Below are positions 49,288 through 57,645 of a stretch of DNA of 64,000 nt, in pieces. Both the position numbers and the translations under genes were made by a program. The stretch is from Erysipelotrichaceae bacterium (lineage in GTDB: Bacteria > Bacillota_I > Bacilli_A > Erysipelotrichales > Erysipelotrichaceae). The stretch is taken from assembly GCA_017428765.1 (NCBI GenBank), contig JAFRQF010000005.1, positions 119,121-183,120 on the forward strand, written 5' to 3'. The notes under the pieces are model-generated. The model was not told where the DNA came from, did not search any database, and was given only the letters and a program-made list of their open reading frames with translations. How positions within the stretch are numbered: position 1 is the first letter of the stretch; every line of letters starts with the position of its first letter.

Positions 49288-50469
49288 CTATTTCAGTACG
49301 TCAGAGGCAAACTTTCTGGCTTCTTCCTCCGTGTTGAAGGCACCGATGAACATGTAGTTGGCCATCGCACCGGAAAGCGCTTCTTCGACTCTTCCCTCTT
49401 CTCTGAGGTGAGTGCCGTATTTCTTGCGGATCTGTTCCGGCGTGAGTTCGAATACCAGTCCGTCACGTCTGGAAGCGAAACAGCATACGCCTTCCATGGA
49501 TCTGAAGCGGTCCGTCTGATCGTAAGCGATCATATCCGCCCACATCTCATAGACATCCGTACCGTTTGCGTAGTTCATCATCGTCGGAGCGATACCTCCC
49601 GGCGGACGCATGTTGACTTCCAAGGCTGCGATCGTGCCCTTTTCACCGATGTGCTGGTCTCTGTCCAGACGGAAGAATTCCATATGAACGAAACGGCTCT
49701 TGACGCCAAAGGCCTTGACGGTCTTTCTGCCGGCTGTTAATAAGTCCTTTGGAAGCTTCGCCCGTTCAAAGAAACAGGAGTTCTTGTGTTCCGAAACGGT
49801 CTCCATCAGATTGGCGACGGTGACATTGCCGTTTTCAAAGATCGGCTTGCCCTTGGAGTTGATGATCGCATCGTAGGTCTCGACTTCACCATAGATGTAT
49901 TCTTCCATGATGTAGGTGACATCATACTTCTTTTCAAAGAACTTCTTCAGATCATCTTCATTCTTAAGACGGTAGGTATCGTTGGCTCCTACGCCGTTGT
50001 CCGGTTTGACGACGACCGGGAAACCGACTTCCTTGATGAATTCCATGCAATGGTCATAGTCATCGACGATGTGATATCTTGCGACCGGGATGCCTGCCTT
50101 GGTGTAATTCTTCTTCATCAGGGATTTGTATTTGACGACGCTCATGTCTTTCGGCATGAAACCCGTCGTGATGTGGAAATCTTCTCTTAACTTCGCGTCT
50201 CTCTCGAGCCAGTATTCATTGTTGGATTCAAGATAGTCGATCTTTCCGTATTTGAAGGAAAAGAAAGCGACGGCGCGGAAGACTTCGTCGTAGTTTTCCA
50301 AAGAGGAAACCTTATAGTACTCGTTGAGTGCGTTCTTGAGTTCATCCGTCAGCTCATCGTAGGAGGCATCGCCGATGCCCAGTACGTTGATGCCGTTGTG
50401 CTTCAAGCGGTCGCAGAAGTTCCAGTGGTTGGCCGGAAAGTTCGGTGAGATGTAAATAAAATTCTTCAT
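49288..50469 (-). CDS. ATP-grasp carboxylate-amine ligase-like protein
   Basis: 393 residues. The N-terminal alpha/beta preATP-grasp domain (FIYISPNFPANHWNFCDRLK) leads into an ATP-grasp core: FPVVVKPDNGVGANDTYRL (ATP-binding Lys and glycine loop), YIMEEYIYGEVETYDAII, and AALEVNMRPPGGIAPTMMN with metal-binding Glu and Asn. A C-terminal domain ends in FNTEEEARKFASDV. ATP-grasp ligases join a carboxylate to an amine or thiol through an acyl phosphate. It is the third gene after two esterases, six bases apart, with AAGGAG. Product unknown; a dipeptide-like or conjugated metabolite is the expected type. Confidence 0.88.
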   Translation of the reverse strand: MKNFIYISPNFPANHWNFCDRLKHNGINVLGIGDASYDELTDELKNALNEYYKVSSLENYDEVFRAVAFFSFKYGKIDYLESNNEYWLERDAKLREDFHITTGFMPKDMSVVKYKSLMKKNYTKAGIPVARYHIVDDYDHCMEFIKEVGFPVVVKPDNGVGANDTYRLKNEDDLKKFFEKKYDVTYIMEEYIYGEVETYDAIINSKGKPIFENGNVTVANLMETVSEHKNSCFFERAKLPKDLLTAGRKTVKAFGVKSRFVHMEFFRLDRDQHIGEKGTIAALEVNMRPPGGIAPTMMNYANGTDVYEMWADMIAYDQTDRFRSMEGVCCFASRRDGLVFELTPEQIRKKYGTHLREEGRVEEALSGAMANYMFIGAFNTEEEARKFASDVLK

Positions 50470-50474
50470 TTTCT

Positions 50475-51233
50475 TTAGTCTCCTTCTAACAGGTACGGCA
50501 GGAAGTAAGGTACTTGTTTATACCACCACGGCCAGTCGTGATTGACATCGCTTCCCCAGTAATCGACCCAGATATTGATGCCGAGCTCATGGAAGCGCTG
50601 GTCGAGGTATTGCGTGCTCCAAGGTTCTTCCCAGGCACCCATACCGACACAGACGACGGCTTTGTTGTTATTGTAGCGCTGGATGTACGGATGATCCGGA
50701 CCCATTCCGCGCATATAATCGGTGATCGAGTTGTTGTAGACGACTTCGTCCATATAATCGCCAAAGAAGTAGGAAGCGTGGTAGATGCCGGATAATGCCA
50801 GGCATCGGTCGAAGAGATCCGGGAAACGCAGATACAGGTTGAGGGCATGGGTAGCACCCATCGAACAGCCGAACGTCATGATGCCCGGATAACCGTCCCA
50901 GCCGTTTTTCTCATTGGCATAATCACGGATGAACGGAACGACCTCTCTGGTGATGTAGTTGATCCACTCTTCGTGATGGCGGATGCGGTAGTACGGATCG
51001 CCGTTCTTATCGGACCAGGTCTCGATGTCGATAGTGTCGATCGCAAAGACCATGACTTTTCCCGCATCGATCCATGGCGCAAAGGTATCGGTCAGATGGA
51101 AGTTCTCGAAATCGAAGAACCTGCCATCCTGGCAGGGTATGAACAGGATCGGTCTTCCTGCATGTCCGTACACCTTGAGCGGCATCATCCTGCTCAGGTT
51201 CTCGGAATAGAATTCAAAATAATTGGTCTCCAT
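50475..51233 (-). CDS. Alpha/beta-hydrolase fold esterase (operon partner B)
   Basis: 252 residues of the putative esterase (esterase D/Fes-like) group. The nucleophile elbow is GCSMGATH at about residue 123. A late VNHDWPWWYKQ provides the candidate catalytic His, and acidic residues before it the third member. The early FIPCQDGRFFDFENF loop lies where the oxyanion hole forms. It lacks a signal peptide, so it acts inside the cell. AAAGGG lies six bases before the ATG. It sits between a second esterase and an ATP-grasp enzyme in one operon. Confidence 0.85.
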   Translation of the reverse strand: METNYFEFYSENLSRMMPLKVYGHAGRPILFIPCQDGRFFDFENFHLTDTFAPWIDAGKVMVFAIDTIDIETWSDKNGDPYYRIRHHEEWINYITREVVPFIRDYANEKNGWDGYPGIMTFGCSMGATHALNLYLRFPDLFDRCLALSGIYHASYFFGDYMDEVVYNNSITDYMRGMGPDHPYIQRYNNNKAVVCVGMGAWEEPWSTQYLDQRFHELGINIWVDYWGSDVNHDWPWWYKQVPYFLPYLLEGD

Positions 51234-51245
51234 GTTTTGCCCTTT

Positions 51246-52004
51246 CTATAAGCCGTAGAACAGAGTGTCCATAAAGAACGGGATCTGTTTCTCCCAGCTC
51301 GCTTCATTGTGTTCCCCGTCGGGAACGATGCGGCATTCCAGTAATACTTTCTTTTCGATCAGTTTTGCGGCAACTCTGCCGAAGACTTCTCTGGTATTTT
51401 GATAGGAGATCTCCTTCTCCCCATAGTCCATATACAATACGCTGCCTTTACGGAACCTGGCCTTTTCGATCATATCCATGACTTTCTCCGGTGAGAATCC
51501 CACGGATGGCGATAAGGCAGCACCTCTTGAGAAGTACTTCCCGTATCTGCACAGCGCATAGATGGTCATCAGTCCGCCCATCGAAGAGCCGGCGATGAAG
51601 GTGTATTCCCTTTGCGGAAGGCTCGGGTAATTGTCATCGATGTATGGCTTGAGTTCCCTGGTGAACCAGTCCATCGTGATCTTGCCTCTGGCCTTGACGC
51701 TTCCCCAGTCCGGATCATTGAAATCGAACGGGCTGTATTCCGAAAGCCGTCCGCCCGGCGCAACTGTCTCGGAGTGGTGGTTGCATTCGACACCTACGAC
51801 CATCAGCGGCGTCTCGCTTTCCTCAAGATACTTTAAGAGTCCCCAGGATTTTCCATAGCTGGCCTCCTCATCACTGAAGAGGTTCTGGCCGTCAAACATG
51901 TATAAGACGGGATAGACATCCCCGTCATCGGGAACATAAACATAAACTTTTCTTTTTTCGTCTCCCGTCAACTGCGGGATACTGGTTTCAAAAACATCCA
52001 ACAT
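51246..52004 (-). CDS. Alpha/beta-hydrolase fold esterase (operon partner A)
   Basis: 252 residues, similar in fold and length to the next gene but only distantly alike in sequence. It is closer to the enterochelin esterase/IroE group: VYVYVPDDGDVYPVLYMFDG at the start, GSSMGGLMT nucleophile elbow near residue 140, YMDYGEKE with the likely acidic residue, and DGEHNEASW with the His. No export signal. It is the first gene of the operon with AAAGGA before the ATG. The 154-base region ahead (52005-52158) is AT-rich and holds only the downstream terminator of the UPF0397 gene and a presumed promoter. Confidence 0.85.
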   Translation of the reverse strand: MLDVFETSIPQLTGDEKRKVYVYVPDDGDVYPVLYMFDGQNLFSDEEASYGKSWGLLKYLEESETPLMVVGVECNHHSETVAPGGRLSEYSPFDFNDPDWGSVKARGKITMDWFTRELKPYIDDNYPSLPQREYTFIAGSSMGGLMTIYALCRYGKYFSRGAALSPSVGFSPEKVMDMIEKARFRKGSVLYMDYGEKEISYQNTREVFGRVAAKLIEKKVLLECRIVPDGEHNEASWEKQIPFFMDTLFYGL

Positions 52005-52109
52005 ACTGATATCCTTTTATAATCTTATTTTTATTTTATATTATTTGGTTTTCCGATTCATCTTTTTTTTGAAAATATGTGAAACTTTTTTTGAAATATT
52101 TTTCATAAT

Positions 52110-52137
52110 AAAAGGCCATCTGCGAAGATGACCTTTT
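52110..52137 (-). terminator. Terminator of the UPF0397 gene
   Basis: Minus strand AAAAGGTCATCT-TCGC-AGATGGCCTTTT (one G-U pair), followed by ATTATG. It lies 21 bases past the stop at 52159. Confidence 0.85.
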
Positions 52138-52158
52138 CAAAATCTTTTTAAGTTCAGA

Positions 52159-52704
52159 CTATTCCTTGTCCAGAGAACCTGCTTTGGCGACAGTCTTGGA
52201 ATAACCGAAGAGCAGCAAGCCGCCGAGAACGACAGCGAACAGGCAGTCACCCAGACCGGCGACCAGACCCTGTGTGAAGACCAGGCTGGCATCCTCTTTG
52301 TAGATGACGATATCACCGATCGGCGCAACCAGGATCCATGCGACTGCATTGGCGATGATGTTGGCGATGACGAAGTTGACAAGTTCCTTCGTGGAGAAGT
52401 AACCGTCTCTGACATTGATCTTCTTACCGAAGATACCGACGATCAGGCCGTAAACTGCTGTGGCAAAAGCCCATGTCCACCATACGCCGCCCCATGACAT
52501 ATCGCAGAGCACATGGCCGATAAAGCCGGACAGACAGCCGACGACTGGTCCATACAATACCGCAAAGACGCCCTGGACCGCATACTGGAATGCGATGTTC
52601 GTGTTCGGGATACCGCTAGGGATCGCTACGAAACGTGCAAGGACGAAGAATAAGGCAGCACCGATACCGGTCGCAACGACCTTCTGTACAGAATCATTTT
52701 TCAT
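52159..52704 (-). CDS. UPF0397 family ECF transporter S component
   Basis: 181 residues with five to six membrane helices and the UPF0397 signature: VVATGIGAALFFVLARFVAI, IPSGIPNTNIAFQYAVQ, YGPVVGCLSGFIGHVLCD and WWTWAFATAVYGLIVGIFG. S components bind a vitamin or other small substrate and share an energising module (EcfA, EcfA', EcfT). Such ATPases are not next to this gene, so it would use a module encoded elsewhere. AAGGGGG precedes the ATG. The substrate of UPF0397 proteins is not established. Confidence 0.9.
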   Translation of the reverse strand: MKNDSVQKVVATGIGAALFFVLARFVAIPSGIPNTNIAFQYAVQGVFAVLYGPVVGCLSGFIGHVLCDMSWGGVWWTWAFATAVYGLIVGIFGKKINVRDGYFSTKELVNFVIANIIANAVAWILVAPIGDIVIYKEDASLVFTQGLVAGLGDCLFAVVLGGLLLFGYSKTVAKAGSLDKE

Positions 52705-52767
52705 TAAATTTTTCCCCCTTATCGTTTTTCCAATTCAACTAAAAAACCGTATCTTTTGGACGCATTT

Positions 52768-52796
52768 ATCTTATCATCAACGCTGATCAGATTCAA
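52768..52796 (-). promoter_or_regulatory. Promoter of the UPF0397 gene
   Basis: Minus strand TTGAAT (52791-52796), 17 bases, TAAGAT (52768-52773). The leader of about 57 bases shows no riboswitch that I recognise. Confidence 0.5.
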
Positions 52797-52820
52797 TAAG
52801 TCCGATATTCGCAAAAGCTT

Positions 52821-53621
52821 CTATTTCGTACCTTCGGAAAGAAAATCTATGCTTCGTTTCAACAGTTCTTCGTTATCTTCTTTCCTGCCGTCCCAAAGTC
52901 CGAAACCGTGGTCGGCATCCTTCATCAGGACGAGCGACTTCTTATCGGTGCCCTTCAGGGCATCATAGATATACTGTCCGTTTTCGACTTCAATCGTGCT
53001 GTCTTTTTCACCCTGCAGGATCAAAGCCTCTCCCCCAAAATCATACAAGGGAGATATGGCATCCTCATATAACAGATCAAAGATGAACTGTTTCGACATC
53101 CTGATAGTCTCATCGGAAAAGATGTCATAGAAATCGCAGTATCCTTTTTCCTCGCATTCCTTCTTTAAGACACCAAGGTCCTGTTCCAGGAAAAAATCTT
53201 CTTCCGTGTACTTTCGCAAGACGGATGCCCAGAAAAGAAGCTTCGTGAATTCTCTGTGTCTTTTCAGAAATAAGGAGATGATCCTTCCGCCCATCGAATA
53301 GCCAAGCAGCGACAGGTTTTCTTCCTCAAAGACATATTCTTTTCTGATGAAGTCATAGCAGGATTCAAGATCATCGATACAGGAAGTCAGACTGTAGGCT
53401 TCAAAAGGCTCTTTGGATACACCGTTGCCGGGGAAATCCGGAGCGATGCACAGGATGCCTTTTTTTGATAGTTCATTTCCTACGTATGTATATCTTCCAT
53501 CCTCCTCTTTCTGGGAACGGAAGCTGTGCGCCATCAGTAAGACGCCTTTGACGGCTTCCGGCTCATAAACAGAAACGGGGATCCCGCTTCCCCGCTTTGA
53601 CCTGATAAAGATCTCTTTCAT
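52821..53621 (-). CDS. Alpha/beta hydrolase in the methionine T-box operon
   Basis: 266 residues. Serine hydrolase with LLMAHSFRSQKEE (oxyanion region), GYSMGGRII (nucleophile elbow, about residue 107), LILQGEKDSTI with the acidic residue, and MKDADHGFGLWD with the His. The frame is open 11 codons further into metI. The ATG at 53621, one base after the metI stop, is preferred, though no strong ribosome binding site is present, so coupling is expected. Being last in the metQ-metN-metI operon, it may process an imported methionine derivative or ester. It is not a homoserine acetyltransferase by length or motifs. Confidence 0.85.
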   Translation of the reverse strand: MKEIFIRSKRGSGIPVSVYEPEAVKGVLLMAHSFRSQKEEDGRYTYVGNELSKKGILCIAPDFPGNGVSKEPFEAYSLTSCIDDLESCYDFIRKEYVFEEENLSLLGYSMGGRIISLFLKRHREFTKLLFWASVLRKYTEEDFFLEQDLGVLKKECEEKGYCDFYDIFSDETIRMSKQFIFDLLYEDAISPLYDFGGEALILQGEKDSTIEVENGQYIYDALKGTDKKSLVLMKDADHGFGLWDGRKEDNEELLKRSIDFLSEGTK

Positions 53622-53622
53622 C

Positions 53623-54258
53623 TTATGAAAGTTTCTTGTATAAGTAGTTGCCAAGCATCTGCACTGCCTGAACGAAAACGATCAGGACCGCCGAACAGAT
53701 GATCAGCACGTCGGTCTTGTACTGCTGGTAGCCGTAGCGGATCGCCAGGTCACCGATACCGCCGCCGCCGACCGTTCCGGCCATTGCCGAATAGCCGACC
53801 AGGGAGATGATCAGCAGGATCACGCCGTTGAGCATGCGCGGAATGGATTCCTTGATGTAGACCCGAAGCAGTATCTGCCAGTCGGAAGCGCCGAAGGACC
53901 TTGCCGCCTCGATGACACCGGGATCGGTCTCCCTCAAGGAAGTCTCGAAGATCCTTGCGATATACGGGATCGCCGATACCGTCAGAGGAACGACGGCAGC
54001 TCTTGTGCCGATAGCCTTGCCGATCAGTGCTCTGGTGAACGGAATGATGATGACCAGCAGGATGATGAACGGAAAGGAACGGAAAACGTTCACGATCAAA
54101 GACAGCGTCTCATAGACGATCTTGTTCGGGCGAAGTCCGTCCGGTGCCGTCAGTGTCAGGATGATCGCCGGGATGAAACCCAGGATCACGGAAAATAAAG
54201 TCGACCAGAAGACCATGTATAAGGTCTGCTGGAATGAAGTCCAGATCACAGAGCTCAT
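53623..54258 (-). CDS. metI: Methionine ABC importer permease
   Basis: 211 residues with five membrane helices and the MetI family pattern: TLYMVFWSTLFSVILG, FPFIILLVIIIPFTR, the cytoplasmic loop RETDPGVIEAARSFGASDWQIL (EAA motif), and GYSAMAGTVGGGGIGDLAIRYGYQ. Six in-frame codons upstream are rejected, since GGAGG lies ten bases before the ATG at 54258 and overlaps the end of metN. It imports methionine with MetN and MetQ. Confidence 0.95.
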   Translation of the reverse strand: MSSVIWTSFQQTLYMVFWSTLFSVILGFIPAIILTLTAPDGLRPNKIVYETLSLIVNVFRSFPFIILLVIIIPFTRALIGKAIGTRAAVVPLTVSAIPYIARIFETSLRETDPGVIEAARSFGASDWQILLRVYIKESIPRMLNGVILLIISLVGYSAMAGTVGGGGIGDLAIRYGYQQYKTDVLIICSAVLIVFVQAVQMLGNYLYKKLS

Positions 54259-55226
54259 CCGTTCAATACCTCCCATAATACTTTCACACTGTCTAAGTAG
54301 GCAGTGACTTTATCTTTGTCTTCTTCCTTCACGTTGATGACCAGGGACCCGTAGACGTTGGAACGGAAATCCTCCAGTTTTGCCCAGGAGATCGAGAAAT
54401 CGATGTTGAGTTTTCTCGCCATCTGGGAGATGACCGGTTCATCTGCGGACTCGTCCGTGAAGAACAGCTGTATGTTGACACCTTCCGAAGGAAGCAGTTC
54501 GGAGTCTTCATGTAAGAATGCCTTGATGTCTTTGGCAGGTCTTATGAACAGTTCTTCCGGTTTGCCGATCTGTAAGACTCTTCCTCCCTTGATGAAGGCG
54601 ACTCTTTCACAGATCTGTTTGACGACTTCCATCTGGTGGGTGACCACGATGATCGTGATGCCCATCTGTTTGTTGATCTTGGAAAGCAGATCCAGGATTC
54701 CTCTGGTGATCGCCGGGTCAAGCGCTGAGGTCGCCTCATCGCAAAGAAGGATCTTCGGATCAAGGACCAGTGCCCTGGCGATGGCCACACGCTGTTTCTG
54801 ACCGCCGGAAAGTTCCCTTGGCCTGGCGTGGATCTTATCGGAAAGACCGACCAGTTCGATCAGGCCTTCGATCTTCTTCTTCGCTTCCGGGGTCTTCGTC
54901 TTCATGCCCCAGAACTTCATCGGCAGTGCGACATTGTCATAGACATCGAGCCTTTCCAGCAGGTTGAAATTCTGAAAGATCATGCCCATCTCCTTCTGCA
55001 GAAGGTGCAGCTTCTTTTTATCCTTCAGATCGACCGTCACGTCATCCACGCTGATCGTACCGGACTGGTAGTCTTCCAGACCATTGATGCAGCGCAGAAG
55101 CGTCGACTTGCCGGCACCCGATTGGCCGATGATCCCATAGATCTCGTGATCGTTGATCTGCAAAGAGATGTCTTTCAAGACCTCCAGATCACCGAAACTC
55201 TTGGATACATTTTCCAGTTTTATCAT
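54255..55226 (-). CDS. metN: Methionine ABC importer ATPase with NIL domain
   Basis: 323 residues. ATPase motifs: IIGQSGAGKSTLLRC, RELSGGQKQRVAIARAL, ILLCDEATSALDP, IIVVTHQMEVV. The last 80 residues (NIQLFFTDESADEPVISQMA onward) form the NIL domain, which binds cytoplasmic methionine and shuts transport down. Its presence separates MetN from general amino-acid ATPases. AGGAGAG precedes the ATG. A hairpin in the gap to metQ may lower metN expression relative to the binding protein. Confidence 0.96.
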   Translation of the reverse strand: MIKLENVSKSFGDLEVLKDISLQINDHEIYGIIGQSGAGKSTLLRCINGLEDYQSGTISVDDVTVDLKDKKKLHLLQKEMGMIFQNFNLLERLDVYDNVALPMKFWGMKTKTPEAKKKIEGLIELVGLSDKIHARPRELSGGQKQRVAIARALVLDPKILLCDEATSALDPAITRGILDLLSKINKQMGITIIVVTHQMEVVKQICERVAFIKGGRVLQIGKPEELFIRPAKDIKAFLHEDSELLPSEGVNIQLFFTDESADEPVISQMARKLNIDFSISWAKLEDFRSNVYGSLVINVKEEDKDKVTAYLDSVKVLWEVLNG

Positions 55227-55249
55227 AAACTCTCTCCTGTATAGAAACA

Positions 55250-55278
55250 GAAATGTTCAGAAAGACTCTGAACATTTC
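55250..55278 (-). terminator. Hairpin between metQ and metN
   Basis: Perfect 12-base stem GAAATGTTCAGA/TCTGAACATTTC, followed only by TGTTTCTAT. It may be a weak terminator or a mRNA-stabilising 3' end that favours MetQ over MetN/MetI. Confidence 0.65.
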
Positions 55279-55307
55279 TCTCATTCACGTATTTTAAACT
55301 ATTTTTC

Positions 55308-56159
55308 TTACTGCGGATCAACAAAGGAAGTGATGACTGCGCCTTTGTAGGTATCTTCGATGTACTTGGCGACAGCATCGGAAGTGATCGCCTCGATCAG
55401 GGCGTTGATCTTTTCAGAATTCTCGTTGCCTTCCGTGACGACGATGAAGTTCGTGCGGCGGATCGAAGTCTCGGCATCGAAGCTTTCGACCAAGAGTGCC
55501 GGATGGCTTGCCGGTAAGCCGGCACCCAAAGCGTAGTTGCCGTTGATGACGGAAGCGTCAACATCCGGTAAAGCCAGCGGAAGCTGTGCGGCTTCAAGTT
55601 CGACGATCTCGAAATTGCGCGGGTTGGCATCGGCATTGCCGTTGATCGTAGCGGCGGAAAGTTCACCTTCGATCGCATTCAGGAAACCGTTGGCGATCAA
55701 AAATTCGATGGCTCTCGTCCTGTTGTCTTCGTCGTTCGGCACAGAGATCGTTGCGCCATCCGGGATATCAGCAACGGCTGTGTATTTCTCGGAATATAAG
55801 CCCATCGGTTCGATATGGACGCCCTTGACGGCAGTCAGTTTCCAGCCGTGGGTATCGTTCTGGTTGTTCATGTAACCTAAGGTCTGGAAGTAGTTGGCAT
55901 CCAGTTCACCGGCTACAAGGTTCTCGTTTGGCAATACGTAGTCTTCATAAACGATGACATCAAGTTCCCAGCCCGCTTCCGCCAAAACAGGCTTGACGGC
56001 ATTTTCCAGGATCTCCGCATGCGGGACCGGATTGACACCGACGGTGATCTTCTTGTCTTCGACTTCAGCAGCCGGCTCCTGCGAGGAACCGCCGGAAGAA
56101 CAGCCGGCAAGGCTCAACAATACTGATACTGCAAGCAATAATGTAATAATTTTTTTCAT
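55308..56159 (-). CDS. metQ: Methionine-binding lipoprotein (NLPA family)
   Basis: 283 residues. Signal peptide MKKIITLLLAVSVLLSLAGC with lipobox LAGC. The NLPA domain follows: ITVGVNPVPHAEILENAVKP, EDYVLPNENLVAGELDANYFQ, WKLTAVKGVHIEPMGLYS, GATISVPNDEDNRTRAI. It is the extracellular methionine receptor of the importer. AAGGGG precedes the ATG. A Met T-box leader lies directly upstream, confirming the methionine assignment. Confidence 0.95.
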   Translation of the reverse strand: MKKIITLLLAVSVLLSLAGCSSGGSSQEPAAEVEDKKITVGVNPVPHAEILENAVKPVLAEAGWELDVIVYEDYVLPNENLVAGELDANYFQTLGYMNNQNDTHGWKLTAVKGVHIEPMGLYSEKYTAVADIPDGATISVPNDEDNRTRAIEFLIANGFLNAIEGELSAATINGNADANPRNFEIVELEAAQLPLALPDVDASVINGNYALGAGLPASHPALLVESFDAETSIRRTNFIVVTEGNENSEKINALIEAITSDAVAKYIEDTYKGAVITSFVDPQ

Positions 56160-56204
56160 CTCGTTTTCCCCTTTCTTATTACATCGTCATTTGTATCCGG
56201 GCCT

Positions 56205-56444
56205 AGAAACAAAAAAGCCGCCCATAAGGACGACTTCAATATCGTGTTACCACCTTAATTCGTGTATTTCTACACCTCTTTCAGATACAAACATATCCTA
56301 GCACTGTAACGTATGCATCACGTCATCCTCTCATATCGAGGACGCAGCTCCAAGACCATGTTCAGCTGAATTCCGACGTCTTTTTCCACCAGCCAAAGAC
56401 TCTCTGTGCTCTTTGTTCAGCCTACTCTTCTTTTCCAAGCCTTT
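56205..56444 (-). promoter_or_regulatory. T-box leader (methionine specifier)
   Basis: The conserved T-box sequence AAGGTGGTAACACG reads on the minus strand at 56243-56256; its TGGT would pair with the ACCA end of tRNA. Stem I features are GAAGAGTAGG near the 5' end and GAACATGGTCTTGGAGC, which places ATG (methionine, plus-strand 56357-56359) as specifier codon. The terminator stem AGTCGTCC-TTAT-GGGCGGCT (56216-56235) with TTTTTTG follows. Uncharged tRNA-Met would stabilise the antiterminator and switch on metQNI and the hydrolase. It fills nearly all of the gap 56160-56460. Confidence 0.95.
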
Positions 56445-56449
56445 TCTAA

Positions 56450-56478
56450 ATCATAATATAATCTTTTGTTCTTTTCAA
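56450..56478 (-). promoter_or_regulatory. Promoter of the methionine operon
   Basis: Minus strand TTGAAA (56473-56478), 17 bases, TATGAT (56450-56455), just ahead of the T-box leader. Confidence 0.7.
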
Positions 56479-56524
56479 TAAAACAGGACTTATTTTTTCT
56501 TAGATTTGAAATATTTTTTACATA

Positions 56525-56544
56525 CAGTGAAACAATTTTCACTG
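56525..56544 (-). terminator. Weak hairpin overlapping a stop codon
   Basis: CAGTGAAA/TTTCACTG stem; the TGA stop of the NlpC/P60 gene (56539-56541) is in its first arm. The T-tract is poor (TATGTAAAA), so termination may be inefficient. Confidence 0.5.
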
Positions 56545-57603
56545 CCAGTACAGATTCAGTTTTCCATCCTGATATCCGTAGAATTCATCCATGTCGATAT
56601 AATAGTTGAACTCATCCTTCAGGAATTCTTCTCTGGTCACGCCTTTGGCCCGCATGTCGATGTTGTAGTTGGATTCGCCGATGTAATAGATGCCATCCTT
56701 ATATCCGATCAGCATCGCGATGTGCCCGTTGGAAGATAACAGATCGCCTACCTTGATGTCGTTCAAAGATTCATCGGTGATCCGCACCTTTTCGCCCAAG
56801 TCGGAAAGATCGAAGACATTGGGCTTTGGTCCGGCACCGATGTCGCCCGGATCGAAGCCGGCATTGATCAGACACCAGCTGACGAAACCTGAGCAATCCA
56901 TCGAATTCTTCTGATAGCCGTTGACCGGGATCGAATAGATCGGACAGCCCCAGGGCTTAGGTCCCCGCACGGTCTTTGAGATGCCTTCTTCCTCCACCTT
57001 GTATTCATTGAGATAGAGGCCGGTATGATAGTAGCGTCCTTCCCCGTCGGCATAAGGAAGTCTTCCGTTCTCGTTGAAGTAATTCATATGATACGGGAAC
57101 TGCAGCAGAAGGAATCTTGCGGCCTGTACGGCGGCGGCTCTTGTGCGATAGCCCCGTTCGGCGATCTTGGTCGCCAGGATCTCATCGAGGTATTGATTCT
57201 CCTCGATCGTATATTCGCCGCACGGCATGGCCGGCTTGTTGGCATCGATATACGGCGCCGTGATGTAATCGGTCACTTCCACTTCGTAGACGTTGCAGTC
57301 CTTAATGAGCCTGGTCGAGCCGACTTTGTTGCCGGTGACGCGGTTGGTCTTGACGGAAGCGGTCGCTTCATCCTGCGATACGTAGCCGATATCATCCAGT
57401 ACATAGACTTCTCCGACACCGAGATAGACTTTATAGTGTTCCTTCATCTCACAAGGCTTTTCGACCGTTTCACGCACGACCGGTTCGCTCACTTCTTCCT
57501 CCTGAGCGTTCCTGGAAGAAAAGCCCATGAAAAAAAGAGAGGAGAGGATCACGATCAGCAGCAGCGGAAGTGTATACGATTTGCTTTTCTTCACGCTATA
57601 CAT
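56539..57603 (-). CDS. Membrane-anchored NlpC/P60-type hydrolase (copy 1)
   Basis: 354 residues from MYSVKKSK. An N-terminal hydrophobic anchor (about 10-28) is followed by a beta-rich, Ig-like segment (HYKVYLGVGEVYVLDDI, VTGNKVGSTRL), a helical middle (RTRAAAVQAARFLLLQFPYH) and a C-terminal NlpC/P60 domain with MDCSGFVSWCL (catalytic Cys) and SNGHIAMLIGY (catalytic His). Such enzymes cut peptide stems of the wall. The start is unsure: no clear ribosome binding site, and a TTG 33 bases upstream is in frame. It follows the XRE-type gene by about 40 bases and resembles the gene at 58851-59873 throughout. Confidence 0.82.
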   Translation of the reverse strand: MYSVKKSKSYTLPLLLIVILSSLFFMGFSSRNAQEEEVSEPVVRETVEKPCEMKEHYKVYLGVGEVYVLDDIGYVSQDEATASVKTNRVTGNKVGSTRLIKDCNVYEVEVTDYITAPYIDANKPAMPCGEYTIEENQYLDEILATKIAERGYRTRAAAVQAARFLLLQFPYHMNYFNENGRLPYADGEGRYYHTGLYLNEYKVEEEGISKTVRGPKPWGCPIYSIPVNGYQKNSMDCSGFVSWCLINAGFDPGDIGAGPKPNVFDLSDLGEKVRITDESLNDIKVGDLLSSNGHIAMLIGYKDGIYYIGESNYNIDMRAKGVTREEFLKDEFNYYIDMDEFYGYQDGKLNLYWQ

Positions 57604-57645
57604 GATAACATAAATCCCGTTTCTCTCTTGTTTCAAGCTGTTTAA

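Noticed and set aside
52705..52767. Riboswitch in the UPF0397 leader
   Set aside because: The leader is only about 57 bases and matches no vitamin, preQ1 or metal riboswitch consensus that I know.
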